A DNA stretch of 64,000 bases from Haloechinothrix alba (GTDB lineage Bacteria; Actinomycetota; Actinomycetes; Mycobacteriales; Pseudonocardiaceae): assembly GCF_900188115.1 (NCBI RefSeq), contig NZ_FZNW01000005.1:62001-126000 (forward strand). Reading direction: 5' to 3'. Below, one piece after another: positions 24,149 through 33,932 of the stretch; position 1 is the first letter of the stretch; the number at the start of each line of letters is the position of its first letter. A program made the translations under genes and the position numbers. Under the pieces are notes generated by a model. The model had not been told where the DNA came from. It made no database searches and was given only the letters and a program-made list of their open reading frames with translations.

Positions 24149-27100
24149 ATGTGGTCGACGCTCCGGGTGACACGACGGCGCTCTCGGGCGGTGGCGGTGG
24201 TACTCGCGATCGGTGTCGCGCTGTCCACCGTGCTCGCGGGAACGGCTTCGGCGCACGACGAACGGGTGGTCACGGAGCCGGAGAGCACCGGCTACCCCGA
24301 CTACCGGGACACCGGGCCTTCCGTCGTGGTGTGCAAGCCGAACTCCGCCGACCTCATCCGCACGCTCCCGGCGCCGGTGCGCGAGCGCAACCTGGGGCTG
24401 CTGGAGCGCTGCCGCTTCAACCACATCCAGGAAGCGGTGAACTGGGTCGAGCACGAGGGCGAGCCCGGCACGCGGATCCAGGTACTGCCCGGCGTCTACC
24501 GGGAGGAGCCGAGCAGGACGGCACGCGCCGAGCGCCATGGTGCGCCGCTGGACCGGCCCGACCTCGCCGAGACGTGCGCACACGTCGCCGAGGACACCGA
24601 CCACGGGGACGAGGCACTGACCTACGAGGAGCAGCTGACCTGCCCGCACCTGGAGAACCTGGTCGCCGTCCTCGGCGACAGCTCCCCCGGGGACGACTCG
24701 GTCGCCTGCGACAGCAGGCTGTGTGACCTGCAGATCGAAGGGACCGGAACCCGGCCGTACGACGTGGTCATCGACGGTGAGTTCGACACCTTCCTCAACG
24801 GCCTGCGCGCCGACCGGACCAGCGGGCTGTACCTCAGCAACTTCGCTACCCAGCACTTCGAGTTCAACGGCGTCTACCTGATCGAGACGAGCGGGGCCAC
24901 CGTCGACCGGGTGGAGGGCAGCTTCAACCACGAGTACGGCTTCCTGAGCTTCGTGTCGTTCGTGCGCTACCAGAACTGCGGGGGCCAGGCCAACGGCGAC
25001 TCGGCCATCTACCCTGGCGCCTCGCCCAACGTACTGGCCGGTTCCGGATTGATCTCCCGACAGGAACGACCGGAGTTCTCCACCGAGGTCCGCAACTGCC
25101 GCAGCCACCACAACGCCCTCGGCTACTCCGGGACGACCGGGAACTCGGTGCACGCCTACCGCAACGAGTTCGACCACAACTCCACCGGACTGGCCACCGA
25201 CAGCCTGTTCCCCGGCCATCCCGGGACCCCGCAGAACCACGCGCTGTGGGAGGAGAACGTCTTCCACAGCAACAACGTCAACTACGCGGCCCGGCACGCC
25301 CAGCAGGGCCAGTGCACGGGACCGCTGGACGAGCGGGACTACGAGGACGGCGCCGTCTGCCCCGCGGTTCCCCTCCCCGTGGGGACTGGCCTGTTCATCG
25401 CGGGCGGCAACTTCAACTGGGTCAAGGGCAACGACTTCTACGACAACTGGCGTCAGGGCACCTACCAGCTCTGGGTCCCTGCCGAGCTGCGCGAGCAGGA
25501 GCCCGTCCCCGATGCGCACCTGCGCGACGTCTGCGGACCCGACGGCGGCCGGCCGTGCCCGCCGCAGGAGACCTCGCACTGGAACACCTACAGCGGCAAC
25601 CGGATGGCAGGGAACGTTCCGCAGGGAACCACGCAACCCAACGGGGCCGACTTCGGCTGGGACCTGGAAGGTCAGGGCAACTGCTGGGCCCGGTCCGGTG
25701 ACGACGCGAACACCTCGGCCGCGGGTGAGGTCACCTACTCCGGTATCGACACGACGATCGAGCAGGAAGACCTACCCGCCTTCCCCGGCTGCCGGGAGCG
25801 GGAGGCGACCTACTCGCCGGTGTCGACCAACGCGCTCGAGGCCGGCTGCATCGAGTACGACCCGAGCGACAACCCCGACCCGGCCGGATGCGACTGGTTC
25901 GACCCGCTTCCCGCTCCGGACGGGCGGCAACCGGCCTCCCCCACGCTCGAACGGCTCTCGCAGGGCGGCCCGGTGGGTGACTCGGTGCTCGCGTCCCAGG
26001 AGGGATACCCGACGGGCGCGCCGACAGTGGTGCTCGCCGCTGCCGAGGAACCGGCCGAGGCACTGGCCGCCGCACCACTGGCCCACGCGCGTGGCGGGCC
26101 GGTGCTGCTCACCTCCGGAGACCGGCTCGACGCCGAGACCGCCGAGGAGATCGAACGGCTGGGGGCGACCTCCGCCGTGCTGGTCGGCGACCGGGAGTCG
26201 CTGTCCCCGCGACTGGCCGCGGACCTGCGCCGGATGGGCTTCGGCGGTGACGACATCCAGCGCCTTGGTGGGTCGAGCCCCGCCGAGACCGCCGCGGAGA
26301 TCGCGAGCAGCATGACCGCCACCGACGCCTTCGTCGTCCCGAACGACGGCTGGCGCGCCGCCGGCACCGTCGGCTCCGTGGCCGCGCTGCTGGAACGGCC
26401 GATACTGCTGTCCGGGCGGGACTCGCTGCCCGAACCGACCGGCGAGGTGCTCGCCCGGGGCGACATCGAGGCCGTCGACGTGGTCGGCGGTAGCGACGCC
26501 CTCAGCGACGGGGTGGTCGACGACCTGTCGACCCGTCTCGACGACGTCGAGCGCATCGGCGGCTCCGACCGCTACGAGCTCGCCCTGAACGTGGTCCGGT
26601 TCGCGCTCCAGGCCGGTGCCGACCCGACCGAGCTGTGGCTGGCGGGCGGGGACGACGCCGCGACCGGCGCCGCCGGTTCGGCAGCCGCCGTGGACGAAGG
26701 TGTCATGTTGCTGGCAGGTGACGGGGTCGGCGGCACCCCCACGGAGACGTGGCTGAACGAGACACCGAACCACCCCGAGGGTGGTGCCACGGTCGCCGAC
26801 ATCCTGGAACAGGTGCGCATCCTCGGTGACACCTCCCAGGTCGGCTCGGGTGTCACCACCGACCTGGAGGACGACTACGGCGCCTCACGGGGCGACGCCC
26901 GTGGCGACCGCAGCAGCGGAGCACCGCTGTGGCACGCGCGCATGCACGGCGGGGCGACCGGCTCCGCCGAGGTGCAGCGGGCCGTGGCCGGGGCGACCGC
27001 GCTGCGGCTGCGGGCAGCCGGGCTGGAGCCGGGCGAGACCTACACGGCGACGGTGCAGCGCGGCTCCTGCGACGCGGATTCACAGCCACTGACGTTCGAC

Positions 27101-27247
27101 GGCGGCGAGGAGCTCGGCGCCGAGGTGACCGCGGACGCGCACGGGGTCGCCGTCGCCGACCGGACCGTGTACTCCAGCGCCGGCGACCCCGGGTCGGTCG
27201 CGCTGCGGCACGGTGGTTCCCGGGTCGCGTGCGCCGATCTGGGCTGA
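24149..27247 (+). CDS. Secreted beta-helix protein with cell-wall-binding repeats
   Basis: A 1032-residue exported protein with GGAGG about 7 nt before the ATG. Signal peptide: RRRSRAVAVVLAIGVALSTVLAGTASA. Residues about 70-480 form a right-handed parallel beta-helix of the NosD/pectate-lyase type (IQEAVNWVEHEGEPGTRIQVLPGVY, then repeats such as NHEYGFLSF and YRNEFDHNSTGLATD). Residues about 600-910 carry three CW_binding_2 repeats with the usual LAGGDD and IGGSDRYE-type turns. A beta-rich C-terminal domain (about 925-1032, with a Cys pair) follows. It is probably a cell-wall-attached carbohydrate-binding or carbohydrate-cleaving protein; no lyase active site could be identified. Confidence 0.85.
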   Translation: MWSTLRVTRRRSRAVAVVLAIGVALSTVLAGTASAHDERVVTEPESTGYPDYRDTGPSVVVCKPNSADLIRTLPAPVRERNLGLLERCRFNHIQEAVNWVEHEGEPGTRIQVLPGVYREEPSRTARAERHGAPLDRPDLAETCAHVAEDTDHGDEALTYEEQLTCPHLENLVAVLGDSSPGDDSVACDSRLCDLQIEGTGTRPYDVVIDGEFDTFLNGLRADRTSGLYLSNFATQHFEFNGVYLIETSGATVDRVEGSFNHEYGFLSFVSFVRYQNCGGQANGDSAIYPGASPNVLAGSGLISRQERPEFSTEVRNCRSHHNALGYSGTTGNSVHAYRNEFDHNSTGLATDSLFPGHPGTPQNHALWEENVFHSNNVNYAARHAQQGQCTGPLDERDYEDGAVCPAVPLPVGTGLFIAGGNFNWVKGNDFYDNWRQGTYQLWVPAELREQEPVPDAHLRDVCGPDGGRPCPPQETSHWNTYSGNRMAGNVPQGTTQPNGADFGWDLEGQGNCWARSGDDANTSAAGEVTYSGIDTTIEQEDLPAFPGCREREATYSPVSTNALEAGCIEYDPSDNPDPAGCDWFDPLPAPDGRQPASPTLERLSQGGPVGDSVLASQEGYPTGAPTVVLAAAEEPAEALAAAPLAHARGGPVLLTSGDRLDAETAEEIERLGATSAVLVGDRESLSPRLAADLRRMGFGGDDIQRLGGSSPAETAAEIASSMTATDAFVVPNDGWRAAGTVGSVAALLERPILLSGRDSLPEPTGEVLARGDIEAVDVVGGSDALSDGVVDDLSTRLDDVERIGGSDRYELALNVVRFALQAGADPTELWLAGGDDAATGAAGSAAAVDEGVMLLAGDGVGGTPTETWLNETPNHPEGGATVADILEQVRILGDTSQVGSGVTTDLEDDYGASRGDARGDRSSGAPLWHARMHGGATGSAEVQRAVAGATALRLRAAGLEPGETYTATVQRGSCDADSQPLTFDGGEELGAEVTADAHGVAVADRTVYSSAGDPGSVALRHGGSRVACADLG

Positions 27248-27324
27248 CGGCGCCGGCGTCCTCAGCCACGACCACGCGGTGTGCAGGAAAGGGTTACTCG
27301 GCCGCTGCCGGTGCCGCACCGGGA

Positions 27325-27888
27325 TCAGTGACGGTCGCTCATACGGAACGTCAGCGAGATCCGGCGGGCGCCGCCCAGGCCGGGTCCGCGCAGCACCGTC
27401 AGGCTCCCCGGCGTGGTGCGCCACTCCCGGGCCACCGTGCCGTCCCGGTCAGTGCAGAGAGCGAGCGGCGCCGAACCTTCCACCGTGAAGATCGCGACCA
27501 GTAGGCGATACCGCTTGCCGTCACGATGCACCCCGATGCCGCCCGCTTCAGCCGGGTAACGCTGCACGGTCGCCTCGTTCGGCTCCCACCCGGCGCCGCC
27601 GACATCCCCGCCCTGGTCACGCACGAGCCCGACGAGCTCCCGGCGTAGCCGGTCGATCGCGGGCCAGCCGGTGATGTCGTCGCCGTACACGAAGAACTGC
27701 CCGCCGTGCTGGCGCACGCCGTAGACACCCACGTGATCCGGCATCTCCTCGAACGGCGCGTCCCTGATCTCGCGGGCCAGCACCTCGCGGAACGGCTCCC
27801 CCAGGGCACACGACACGAAGACGCCACCGGAGCACGCCGCCTGGCGCAGCGGTTCACCGAGATCCAGCTCCGGGTGCAGCGCCCTCAT
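27325..27888 (-). CDS. 2-oxoglutarate/Fe(II)-dioxygenase-like protein
   Basis: A 187-residue protein with a probable double-stranded beta-helix. GGIGVHRDGKRYRLLVAIFTVEG carries an H-x-D pair, and the C-terminus GGARRISLTFRMSDRH has the Arg that usually binds 2-oxoglutarate. The distal metal His normally found shortly before that Arg is not obvious, so activity is uncertain. It starts at ATG 27888 without a clear ribosome site. It is convergent with the beta-helix gene. An alternative is a degenerate AlkB-like fold. Confidence 0.5.
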   Translation of the reverse strand: MRALHPELDLGEPLRQAACSGGVFVSCALGEPFREVLAREIRDAPFEEMPDHVGVYGVRQHGGQFFVYGDDITGWPAIDRLRRELVGLVRDQGGDVGGAGWEPNEATVQRYPAEAGGIGVHRDGKRYRLLVAIFTVEGSAPLALCTDRDGTVAREWRTTPGSLTVLRGPGLGGARRISLTFRMSDRH

Positions 27889-28115
27889 AGTGACGATGGT
27901 GCCAGCTCAGGCGACCGGGTTGACCCGGACGACGGCCCTGAGGCTCACCAGTCCCGCCGACGCCCCGGCCATGCGGTAGCCGCCGAAGTCTGTTGCCGAA
28001 GCCTCCTGCCGCCGTTGCCGGACTCGGCCACTACCTTCGGTCTCATGGTCCACGCTCTCGCATCGCCTACCCTGCCGTCGCCAGTACCGAGCACGCACCA
28101 CGCACGGCGGCCACG

Positions 28116-28964
28116 GTGAACCTGCTCCTCGGGCTCGGTGCCGCACTCGGGTACGGCGCAGGCGACTTCTTGGTGGGGCTGGCCGGGCGGCGCGGCGGCG
28201 TGTGGCCGGTGCTGGCGGGCACGCAAGTCATCGGCCTGCTCGCCGTACTGGTGGTGCTCCCGTTCGCTCCCGGGGCGTCTCCCGACCCCGCCGACCTCGC
28301 ATGGGGCCTGGCCGCTGGGCTCGGCAAGGGAGCGGGCGCGCTGTTCCTGCTGCGGGGCATGCTGATCGGGCGGATGAACGTGGTGGCCCCGGTCAGCTCA
28401 CTGTCCGGGGCGGGACTGCCGATCCTCGCGGCGTTGCTGCTCGGTGAGCGCCCCACACTGCTCGCGTGGGCGGGAGTGGCGCTGGGGCTGCTGGCGATCG
28501 GTCTCGTCTCGGCGGGCGGTGAGCAGGCCCGGGCAGGCAGGCTCGGCGGTCGTCTCGCGGCCGGCTTCGGGTTCGGTCTCGCGGCGGGAGGCGGCTTCGC
28601 GACGCTCTATCTCGCGCTCGACCGCACCAGCGGCGACAGCGGGATCTGGCCGGTGCTGGCCGCCCAGTGTGCGGTCGCCGCGATCTTCCTGCTCCTTCTG
28701 ATCGTCAGTGGACAGTCGTTCGTGCCTGCTCGGCCGTCCTGGGCACCGCTGGCCGGTGCGGGGGTGATCGGCACGCTTGCCACCGTGTCCTTCCTGCTCG
28801 GCACCCGTGCGGGACTGGTCAGCATCACCGCCGTGCTCGCCTCCCTGTCCCCGGCAGTCACCGTGTTGCTCGCCCGACTCGCGCTCGCCGAACGCCTCCC
28901 CGCGCGCCGAGCTGCGGGCCTGGTCGTGGCGATCGCCGCGCTGGTACTGATCGGACTGGGATAG
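28116..28964 (+). CDS. EamA/DMT family transporter
   Basis: A 282-residue protein with about ten membrane helices in two EamA halves. The first half runs from NLLLGLGAALGYGAGDFLVGLAG to LGLLAIGLVSAGG, and the second from AAGFGFGLAAGGGFATLYLAL to AGLVVAIAALVLIGLG. Conserved turns include LIGRMNVVAPVSSL and LASLSPAVTVLLARLALAERL. It probably exports a metabolite or amino acid. The GTG at 28116 is chosen because the helix begins there; upstream codons are not hydrophobic. Confidence 0.85.
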   Translation: MNLLLGLGAALGYGAGDFLVGLAGRRGGVWPVLAGTQVIGLLAVLVVLPFAPGASPDPADLAWGLAAGLGKGAGALFLLRGMLIGRMNVVAPVSSLSGAGLPILAALLLGERPTLLAWAGVALGLLAIGLVSAGGEQARAGRLGGRLAAGFGFGLAAGGGFATLYLALDRTSGDSGIWPVLAAQCAVAAIFLLLLIVSGQSFVPARPSWAPLAGAGVIGTLATVSFLLGTRAGLVSITAVLASLSPAVTVLLARLALAERLPARRAAGLVVAIAALVLIGLG

Positions 28965-29059
28965 ACGCCGGGGACGGGAGCAAACGTGACAGTCGACCTG
29001 TCGACCGCCGGGCGTGGTGACTCGAGTCGATATATCGACTTATTCCGGTCAAGGGCACG

Positions 29060-29236
29060 TCACACGTCAGGCGGGGCCGGCGACACTGACCCCCTGGCGT
29101 CGGCAGCCACAGCGAGTCGTTGATCGTAGGTCACCGGAGCCGTCAACGCCGACCCCGGCATCAATGCCGTAGCCAGATGGACGACATCCGACGGACGCAG
29201 AACCGGGCCGGGCAGCGGAAATGCCGTGTCGCACGC
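29060..29236 (-). pseudogene. C-terminal remnant of a PIN-domain (VapC-like) toxin
   Basis: Reading the minus strand gives LPGPVLRPSDVVHLATALMPG, then LTAPVTYDQRLAVAADARG and a stop. This is the last third of a PIN domain: the helix with the acidic residue before VHLATAL, and the VTYDQRL strand with its Asp. There is no start or N-terminal active-site Asp in frame and no antitoxin gene nearby. It lies in an otherwise gene-free 373-bp gap (28965-29337). Confidence 0.65.
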
Positions 29237-29337
29237 TCTCGCGGTTCCCGGACACCCATCGACTCGGCGACAGGAAGTGTCGCACTCGTCGTGCTACGTA
29301 GCACGGTAAGGAGTGCGGCCGCTCCAGGCGTGCCGCA

Positions 29338-30414
29338 TCAGTCCTTCCCCGCGACGTAGTACAGGTTGAACGGATCAGTCTCGACCTCCCGGACGTCCAC
29401 GCGGGAGAACCCGGCGTCGTCGAGCATCCCCACGGCCCGTTGACGGCCCCACACCGTGCCGAGCCCGTCCCCGCCGAGTGCTAGCGACACGGTCATGCAG
29501 TGCATCGTCGACACCGTGTACAGCCACGGCGCCCACGGGATGTCCTGGTTGTCCTCCAGGTAGCTGGACGCCTTGATATCAGCGGCCAGGAATGTGCCGC
29601 CCGGCCGCAGCGCCCGGTACACCGCGCCGAGCACGGTGGCGGGCCGTGCCTGATCGTGGATCGCGTCGAAGGCGGTGATCACGTCGAACGCGCCGGGCAC
29701 ATCCAGCGTCGTGACGTCACACAGCTCGAAACGCACGTTCGACAACCCACGCTCCTCCGCCTCCGTGCGGGCCGTGGCGATCGCCTCCTCCGAGAAGTCG
29801 TAGCCGACGAACCTGCTTTCCGGGTACTCCTCCGCCATGATGTTGAGAGCGCGGCCGCTGCCGCAGCCGATGTCGGCCACGTCGACGCCGCGCGCGAGCC
29901 GCTCCGGTAGTCCGTCCACCAGCGGGAGGATCGTGTCGATGAGCGAGGCGTCGAAGACCTTGCCGTTCTGCTCGGCCATGAGCGCGTGGAAGTCGTGGAA
30001 CGCCGCGTAGCCGACCCCGCCACCCTCGCGGAACGCGTCGGTCACCTGCCCCTCGACCTGGGCGAGCAGCGGGATGAACCGCAGGATCGTGGCGAAGTTG
30101 TCCGGACCCGCGGCGCGAGTCAGGCACGCGGCGTGCTCCGCGGGAAGCCGGTAGGTGCCGGCGTCCGGGTCGTACTCCACGATCCCGCCCGTGGTCACAC
30201 CCCCGAGCCATTCGCGTACGTAGCGCTCCTGCAGTCCGGCCCGCTCGGCGAGTTCTTCACTGCGCACGTCCCCCAGCTCCGCCAGGGTGTCGAACAACCC
30301 GAGCCGGTGGCCGATGCTGCCGAGCAACGCGACGCTGGCGCCGCTGAGCACCTCGACCATCTTTCCCATGAACTCATCGACCCGTGCCTGGTCGAGCTGC
30401 TGCGATGCGGTCAT
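29338..30414 (-). CDS. Class I methyltransferase with N-terminal winged helix (Rv2258c-like)
   Basis: A 358-residue protein. Residues about 25-100 form a dimerisation and winged-helix segment ([44 protein letters not shown]). A helical linker follows, then the SAM-binding domain with [49 protein letters not shown] and [13 protein letters not shown]. The architecture matches mycobacterial Rv2258c and other small-molecule O-methyltransferases. AAGGAG lies about 12 nt before the ATG. It sits downstream of a LuxR regulator on the same strand with a 182-nt gap. Confidence 0.85.
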   Translation of the reverse strand: MTASQQLDQARVDEFMGKMVEVLSGASVALLGSIGHRLGLFDTLAELGDVRSEELAERAGLQERYVREWLGGVTTGGIVEYDPDAGTYRLPAEHAACLTRAAGPDNFATILRFIPLLAQVEGQVTDAFREGGGVGYAAFHDFHALMAEQNGKVFDASLIDTILPLVDGLPERLARGVDVADIGCGSGRALNIMAEEYPESRFVGYDFSEEAIATARTEAEERGLSNVRFELCDVTTLDVPGAFDVITAFDAIHDQARPATVLGAVYRALRPGGTFLAADIKASSYLEDNQDIPWAPWLYTVSTMHCMTVSLALGGDGLGTVWGRQRAVGMLDDAGFSRVDVREVETDPFNLYYVAGKD

Positions 30415-30596
30415 CGTGTCGTCATCTCCTTCACTCCTGGACATCGGCCGGGCGGGCCGGACGTGCCGATCACTGCCCTGCCCACCCTCGGCAGCCAGCA
30501 TGCGCGACGTGGACCAGCGACGCATCGGGCGGATGACCCATTCGCACCGATCCGGTGGTGGGTACCGATGGGCACGGCCGGCCCTGACACCCGGTC

Positions 30597-32249
30597 CTAC
30601 TCGGTGAGGTCCGCGCTGAGATCCCTCTCGAACGCGTATCGTGCGGCGGCGGTGCGTGATCCGACCCCGAGCTTGGTGAAGATGTTCGACAGGTGGCGTG
30701 CGACGGTCTTGCGGCTGATGAACAGCGCCTCTGCGATCTCCGGATTGCTGCGCCCCTCGGCCACGAGCCCGAGCACCTCCAGTTCCCGGTCGGACAGCCC
30801 GTACGAACCGGCACCGCCGCCACCCGCCTCGCCGAGCCCGGTCGCGGCGTCGATTCCGAGGCGGGCGAACAGGGTGGCCGCAGCCTGAGCCTCGCGTCCG
30901 GCCGCCTCGGCATCCCCCATCGCGCGGTACGCGCGGGACAGCGAAACACACGTGCGGGCGGCCTCGTACGGCGCGTCCAGCTCCCGCCACGCACGACACG
31001 CCTGCCGCAGGTACGGCAGGGCTCGCTCCGCCCTGCCCTCCGCCAGCTCGACGGTGCCGCGCGCGGCGGCTGCCATCGCGCCGGGCGCCTGGCCCGTCCC
31101 GCTCGCGCCCGCTTCCTCCAACGCCGCGCACGCCGCGCGGGCCGTTGCGGTATCCCCGGCGGCGACGGCGATCTCGACCCGAGCCGCGTGCAGCGTGGCC
31201 AGCGGGTACGGCTCGCCGCCCGCCGCAGCGATCGCCGTCCGGATCGCCGCGTGCGCGGCCTCGATCCGTCCCTGCCCGAGCCGTAGCAGCGCGAGACCCG
31301 GCTGCGGGTCGCGCCCGTGCGCATGCGCGGCGGAGAACGCCTGCTCCGCACCGTCCAGGTCGGCCCGCCTGCGGCGGACCTCCCCGATCGCGTACCAGGC
31401 CTCGGCGACGTTGGCCACGGAAATCCCCGCCAGTTCCTCGCACACGCGCGTAGCCTCTCGCTCGGCGCGCACCCAGTCCCCGGCGAGTGCTGCCAGCTGC
31501 GCCCGGTGCACCCGGCAAATACCCGCGAACAGCGCCGCCGCGGGAAGTGTCTCCAACCACCGCTCGGTCAGCTCCGTCCACCGTGCCATCCGCCGGAAAT
31601 CACCCAGCTCGTGGCAGGCCGCGATGGTGTTGCAGTACAGGTTACCCGCCCAGGCGTCGTCGACCTCCCCGGCGAGCACCGCCGTCATTGCCTCGTCCAG
31701 CAGAGCGAGGCCACGGCCTGCCTCGCCCGACCTGATCAGTGCCCGGCCCTCGCCGTTGAGCCCGCAGGCCACCAGGGTCGTCTCGCCGTGTGCACGGCCC
31801 AGGTCCCGGACGCGGCGCGCCGCATCGACGGCCCCGTCGAGTTCGGCCGCGCCGAGCTGCGCCTCGACCTCCAAGATGTAGCGCAGGTAGCCATGCACCG
31901 GCCCCTCGGGCACGGTTTCGGCCAGCCGGGCGGCGCGGCCGAGCCAGCCCGAACCCACCGGCTCGTCCCCGCGCAGCAAGTGATCCACCCCGAGTTCCAG
32001 CGCGGCCATCGCGGCAGCGGCCTGATCCCCCTCGTCGAGGTAAGCGCGGTGTACCCGTTCGAGCAGGGCGGCGCAGTCGGACATCTCCCCCAGCCACCAG
32101 GCGCACTGGGACAGCGCGTACAGGTCGTCAGTGGACAGCGAGTGCTCGTCGGCCGCGGAGCGGAAGCACTCCGCGGCCGTGCGCCAGTCGCGGCGCCGGT
32201 AGGCGTCCCGGGCCGCCCCCAGCGTCTCGCCCAGCTCCGTGCCATCCAC
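30597..32249 (-). CDS. LuxR-family regulator with TPR-like N-terminus
   Basis: A 550-residue protein. About 470 residues of tandem helical hairpins (TPR/MalT-like, for example [47 protein letters not shown]) precede a C-terminal LuxR helix-turn-helix. The latter reads [55 protein letters not shown]. The STAND ATPase module typical of LAL regulators is absent, so activation must come from the repeat domain. Start: GTG 32249, weakly supported. It probably controls itself or the methyltransferase gene downstream. Confidence 0.85.
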   Translation of the reverse strand: MDGTELGETLGAARDAYRRRDWRTAAECFRSAADEHSLSTDDLYALSQCAWWLGEMSDCAALLERVHRAYLDEGDQAAAAMAALELGVDHLLRGDEPVGSGWLGRAARLAETVPEGPVHGYLRYILEVEAQLGAAELDGAVDAARRVRDLGRAHGETTLVACGLNGEGRALIRSGEAGRGLALLDEAMTAVLAGEVDDAWAGNLYCNTIAACHELGDFRRMARWTELTERWLETLPAAALFAGICRVHRAQLAALAGDWVRAEREATRVCEELAGISVANVAEAWYAIGEVRRRRADLDGAEQAFSAAHAHGRDPQPGLALLRLGQGRIEAAHAAIRTAIAAAGGEPYPLATLHAARVEIAVAAGDTATARAACAALEEAGASGTGQAPGAMAAAARGTVELAEGRAERALPYLRQACRAWRELDAPYEAARTCVSLSRAYRAMGDAEAAGREAQAAATLFARLGIDAATGLGEAGGGGAGSYGLSDRELEVLGLVAEGRSNPEIAEALFISRKTVARHLSNIFTKLGVGSRTAAARYAFERDLSADLTE

Positions 32250-32282
32250 CCTCGACGCCCGGTATCGCGGCCGGTAGCGGGC

Positions 32283-32540
32283 TCAGCGCCGGTCGAGAGC
32301 GGTGAGGAAGGCGCGCCACGCGGGCACGGCGACTCGCAGGGCACCACCGGACGGTGCCTTGGAGTCGCGCACCAGCGCCTCGGCGTCCCGCCGCCAGCCG
32401 ACCTCGACGCAACCCCCGTTCGCCGCGCTGTACGTACTCTTGCGCCAGCCGACCTCGACGCAGTTGCCGCCGTTGCCGCTGTAGCTGCTGGTCCGCCATG
32501 CCACGTCGCTGAAGCTATCCCGCTCGGCCGGGGTGATCAT
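32283..32540 (-). CDS. DUF397 protein with a duplicated core motif
   Basis: An 85-residue protein. The DUF397 core W-R-T-S-S-Y-S-x-x-G-G-N-C-V-E-V-G occurs and is then repeated as WRKSTYSAANGGCVEVGW, followed by the ending VRDSKAPSGGALRVAVPAWRAFL. Normal members have one copy. The ATG at 32540 has GGAGAGAG upstream and lies 26 nt inside the end of the XRE regulator gene, so the pair is coupled. In actinobacteria DUF397 proteins form toxin-antitoxin-like or developmental switch pairs with DUF5753 XRE proteins (for example the WhiJ/BldB group). Confidence 0.88.
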   Translation of the reverse strand: MITPAERDSFSDVAWRTSSYSGNGGNCVEVGWRKSTYSAANGGCVEVGWRRDAEALVRDSKAPSGGALRVAVPAWRAFLTALDRR

Positions 32541-33399
32541 CGCTCTCTCCATCCGCGTAGAGTTCCGTCGCCACGGAGGCGATCAGCTCCCGCGATTGTC
32601 CCTCATCCAGCGCGGTGTCCTCCAGCGTGGCAAGGATGTTGCGGTACGCATCGATCTCGACGGGAAGCTCCAGGAACAGGCTGGACGTCTCACTCTCCAG
32701 GTAGACGATCGGCTTGAACTCCTTCACATCCAGCAACGTGAACGGACCCGACATCCCGGCGTGGGCGCCGACGTGCGCGGGTAGCACTCGCAATGCGATG
32801 TGCGGACGAATGGCGACGCGTAGCAAGTGATGAAGCTGGTCGGACATCACGATCGGACCGCCCACAGGTGTGCGCAGCACGAACTCATGCAAGAAGAAGG
32901 CGCAGGCTGGGGCCTGACGTCGGCTCAACAGGCTCTGCCGTGCCAACCGCGCCGCCACCCGATCATCAATCTCATCGACAGGCACCCGCCGATTGCCGTC
33001 GATGACGGCGCGCGCGTAGTCCCCGGTCTGCAACAAGCCCGGCACGACCACAGTCTGGAAGTCGCTGATCGACAACGCCATACTCTCGTGGTCGATCAGG
33101 GTCCGGACCTGTTTGGGGAGCACGGGACCGTGCTGCTGGAACCAGCCCTTCTTGTCCTGGTCGACGGTCAGCGCCATCAGCCGGTCCCGCTCGGCTCCCT
33201 TCACCCCGCACACCGCGAGGAAGGCCGAGACGTCGTAGCCCGTGCCGCCGCGCTTGCCGGACAGCAACCGGGATACCCTGCTCGGCGACCAGTCGAGCAG
33301 GCGGGCGATCTCGCTGGCGTGGTACCCGGCGTAGGTCATCGCCTGGCGCAGCCCCTCGCCCAGCTCCCGGCTCCGGATGGTGGGTGCTCGATCCTCCAT
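32515..33399 (-). CDS. XRE-family regulator with DUF5753 domain
   Basis: About 294 residues. The helix-turn-helix occupies residues about 12-65 (GEGLRQAMTYAGYHASEIARLLDWSPSRVSRLLSGKRG). The DUF5753 domain follows from about 95 to the end (ALSISDFQTVVVPGLLQTGDYARAVI, RQSLLSR, FFLHEFVLRTPVGG, LRVLPAHVGAHAGMSGPFTLLD, VYLESETSSLFLE). WhiJ-like proteins of this kind repress developmental or secondary-metabolite genes with their DUF397 partner. ATG 33399 is preferred: TACGGT 7 nt upstream could be the -10 of a leaderless message. Confidence 0.92.
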   Translation of the reverse strand: MEDRAPTIRSRELGEGLRQAMTYAGYHASEIARLLDWSPSRVSRLLSGKRGGTGYDVSAFLAVCGVKGAERDRLMALTVDQDKKGWFQQHGPVLPKQVRTLIDHESMALSISDFQTVVVPGLLQTGDYARAVIDGNRRVPVDEIDDRVAARLARQSLLSRRQAPACAFFLHEFVLRTPVGGPIVMSDQLHHLLRVAIRPHIALRVLPAHVGAHAGMSGPFTLLDVKEFKPIVYLESETSSLFLELPVEIDAYRNILATLEDTALDEGQSRELIASVATELYADGESDDHPGRAG

Positions 33400-33505
33400 G
33401 ACCGGCACCGTAGCGAGACGACACGTTGTGTCCGGTGGACAAAACCGTCATTTCACTCAAGCGGACGAATGCGGTGTCCCACCGTCACAGGATGCACTGG
33501 CATCC

Positions 33506-33877
33506 ATGGACAGCACAGCCCTCACCCGCGCCGACGCGTTCCACCTGCTGCGGCAGGACCTCTACGGGCACCTCGACGAGACCGAGTACCTGGCGATGAA
33601 GACCGCAGGGTGGACGGAAACCGACGCCGACATCGCCCGCGACGTCATCCCCGAGCTCGTCGAGACCATCCGGCAGGTGTTCCGCGTGCACACCGAGGCA
33701 CAGCCCGGCACCTGCGACTGCGGCGAGCCGTGGCCGTGCCGCACCGTCTCGGCCGTGCACGCCCGCCTCAACGCCACGGGCAGCACCACACACGCCCTGT
33801 ATGTCGCCGGTGAACAGGAGCGTGTACGGCTCGGACGTGCCCAGCCGCACACCGCCGTCATCGCTTCTGACCCGTGA
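33506..33877 (+). CDS. Small Cys-containing protein divergent from the XRE gene
   Basis: A 123-residue protein. The N-terminus is helical (STALTRADAFHLLRQDLYGHLDETEYLAMKTAGW). The middle has the motif TCDCGEPWPCRTV with three cysteines that could bind a metal. The start ATG 33506 has AGGA upstream. It is divergent from the XRE/DUF397 pair, the position where target or accessory genes of such modules are often found. Function unknown. Confidence 0.65.
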   Translation: MDSTALTRADAFHLLRQDLYGHLDETEYLAMKTAGWTETDADIARDVIPELVETIRQVFRVHTEAQPGTCDCGEPWPCRTVSAVHARLNATGSTTHALYVAGEQERVRLGRAQPHTAVIASDP

Positions 33878-33932
33878 CCGCACACGCCGGTACCACACCC
33901 ACGTCGGCGATGGAACTCCATCGCGCAGCCCC

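Noticed and set aside
23897-25636. Minus-strand frame of 579 codons opposite the beta-helix gene
   Set aside because: No ribosome site or domain; the plus strand has a signal peptide and recognisable repeats.
32128-32499. Minus-strand frame rich in Arg and Gly between LuxR and DUF397 genes
   Set aside because: Out-of-frame shadow covering the ends of both genes.
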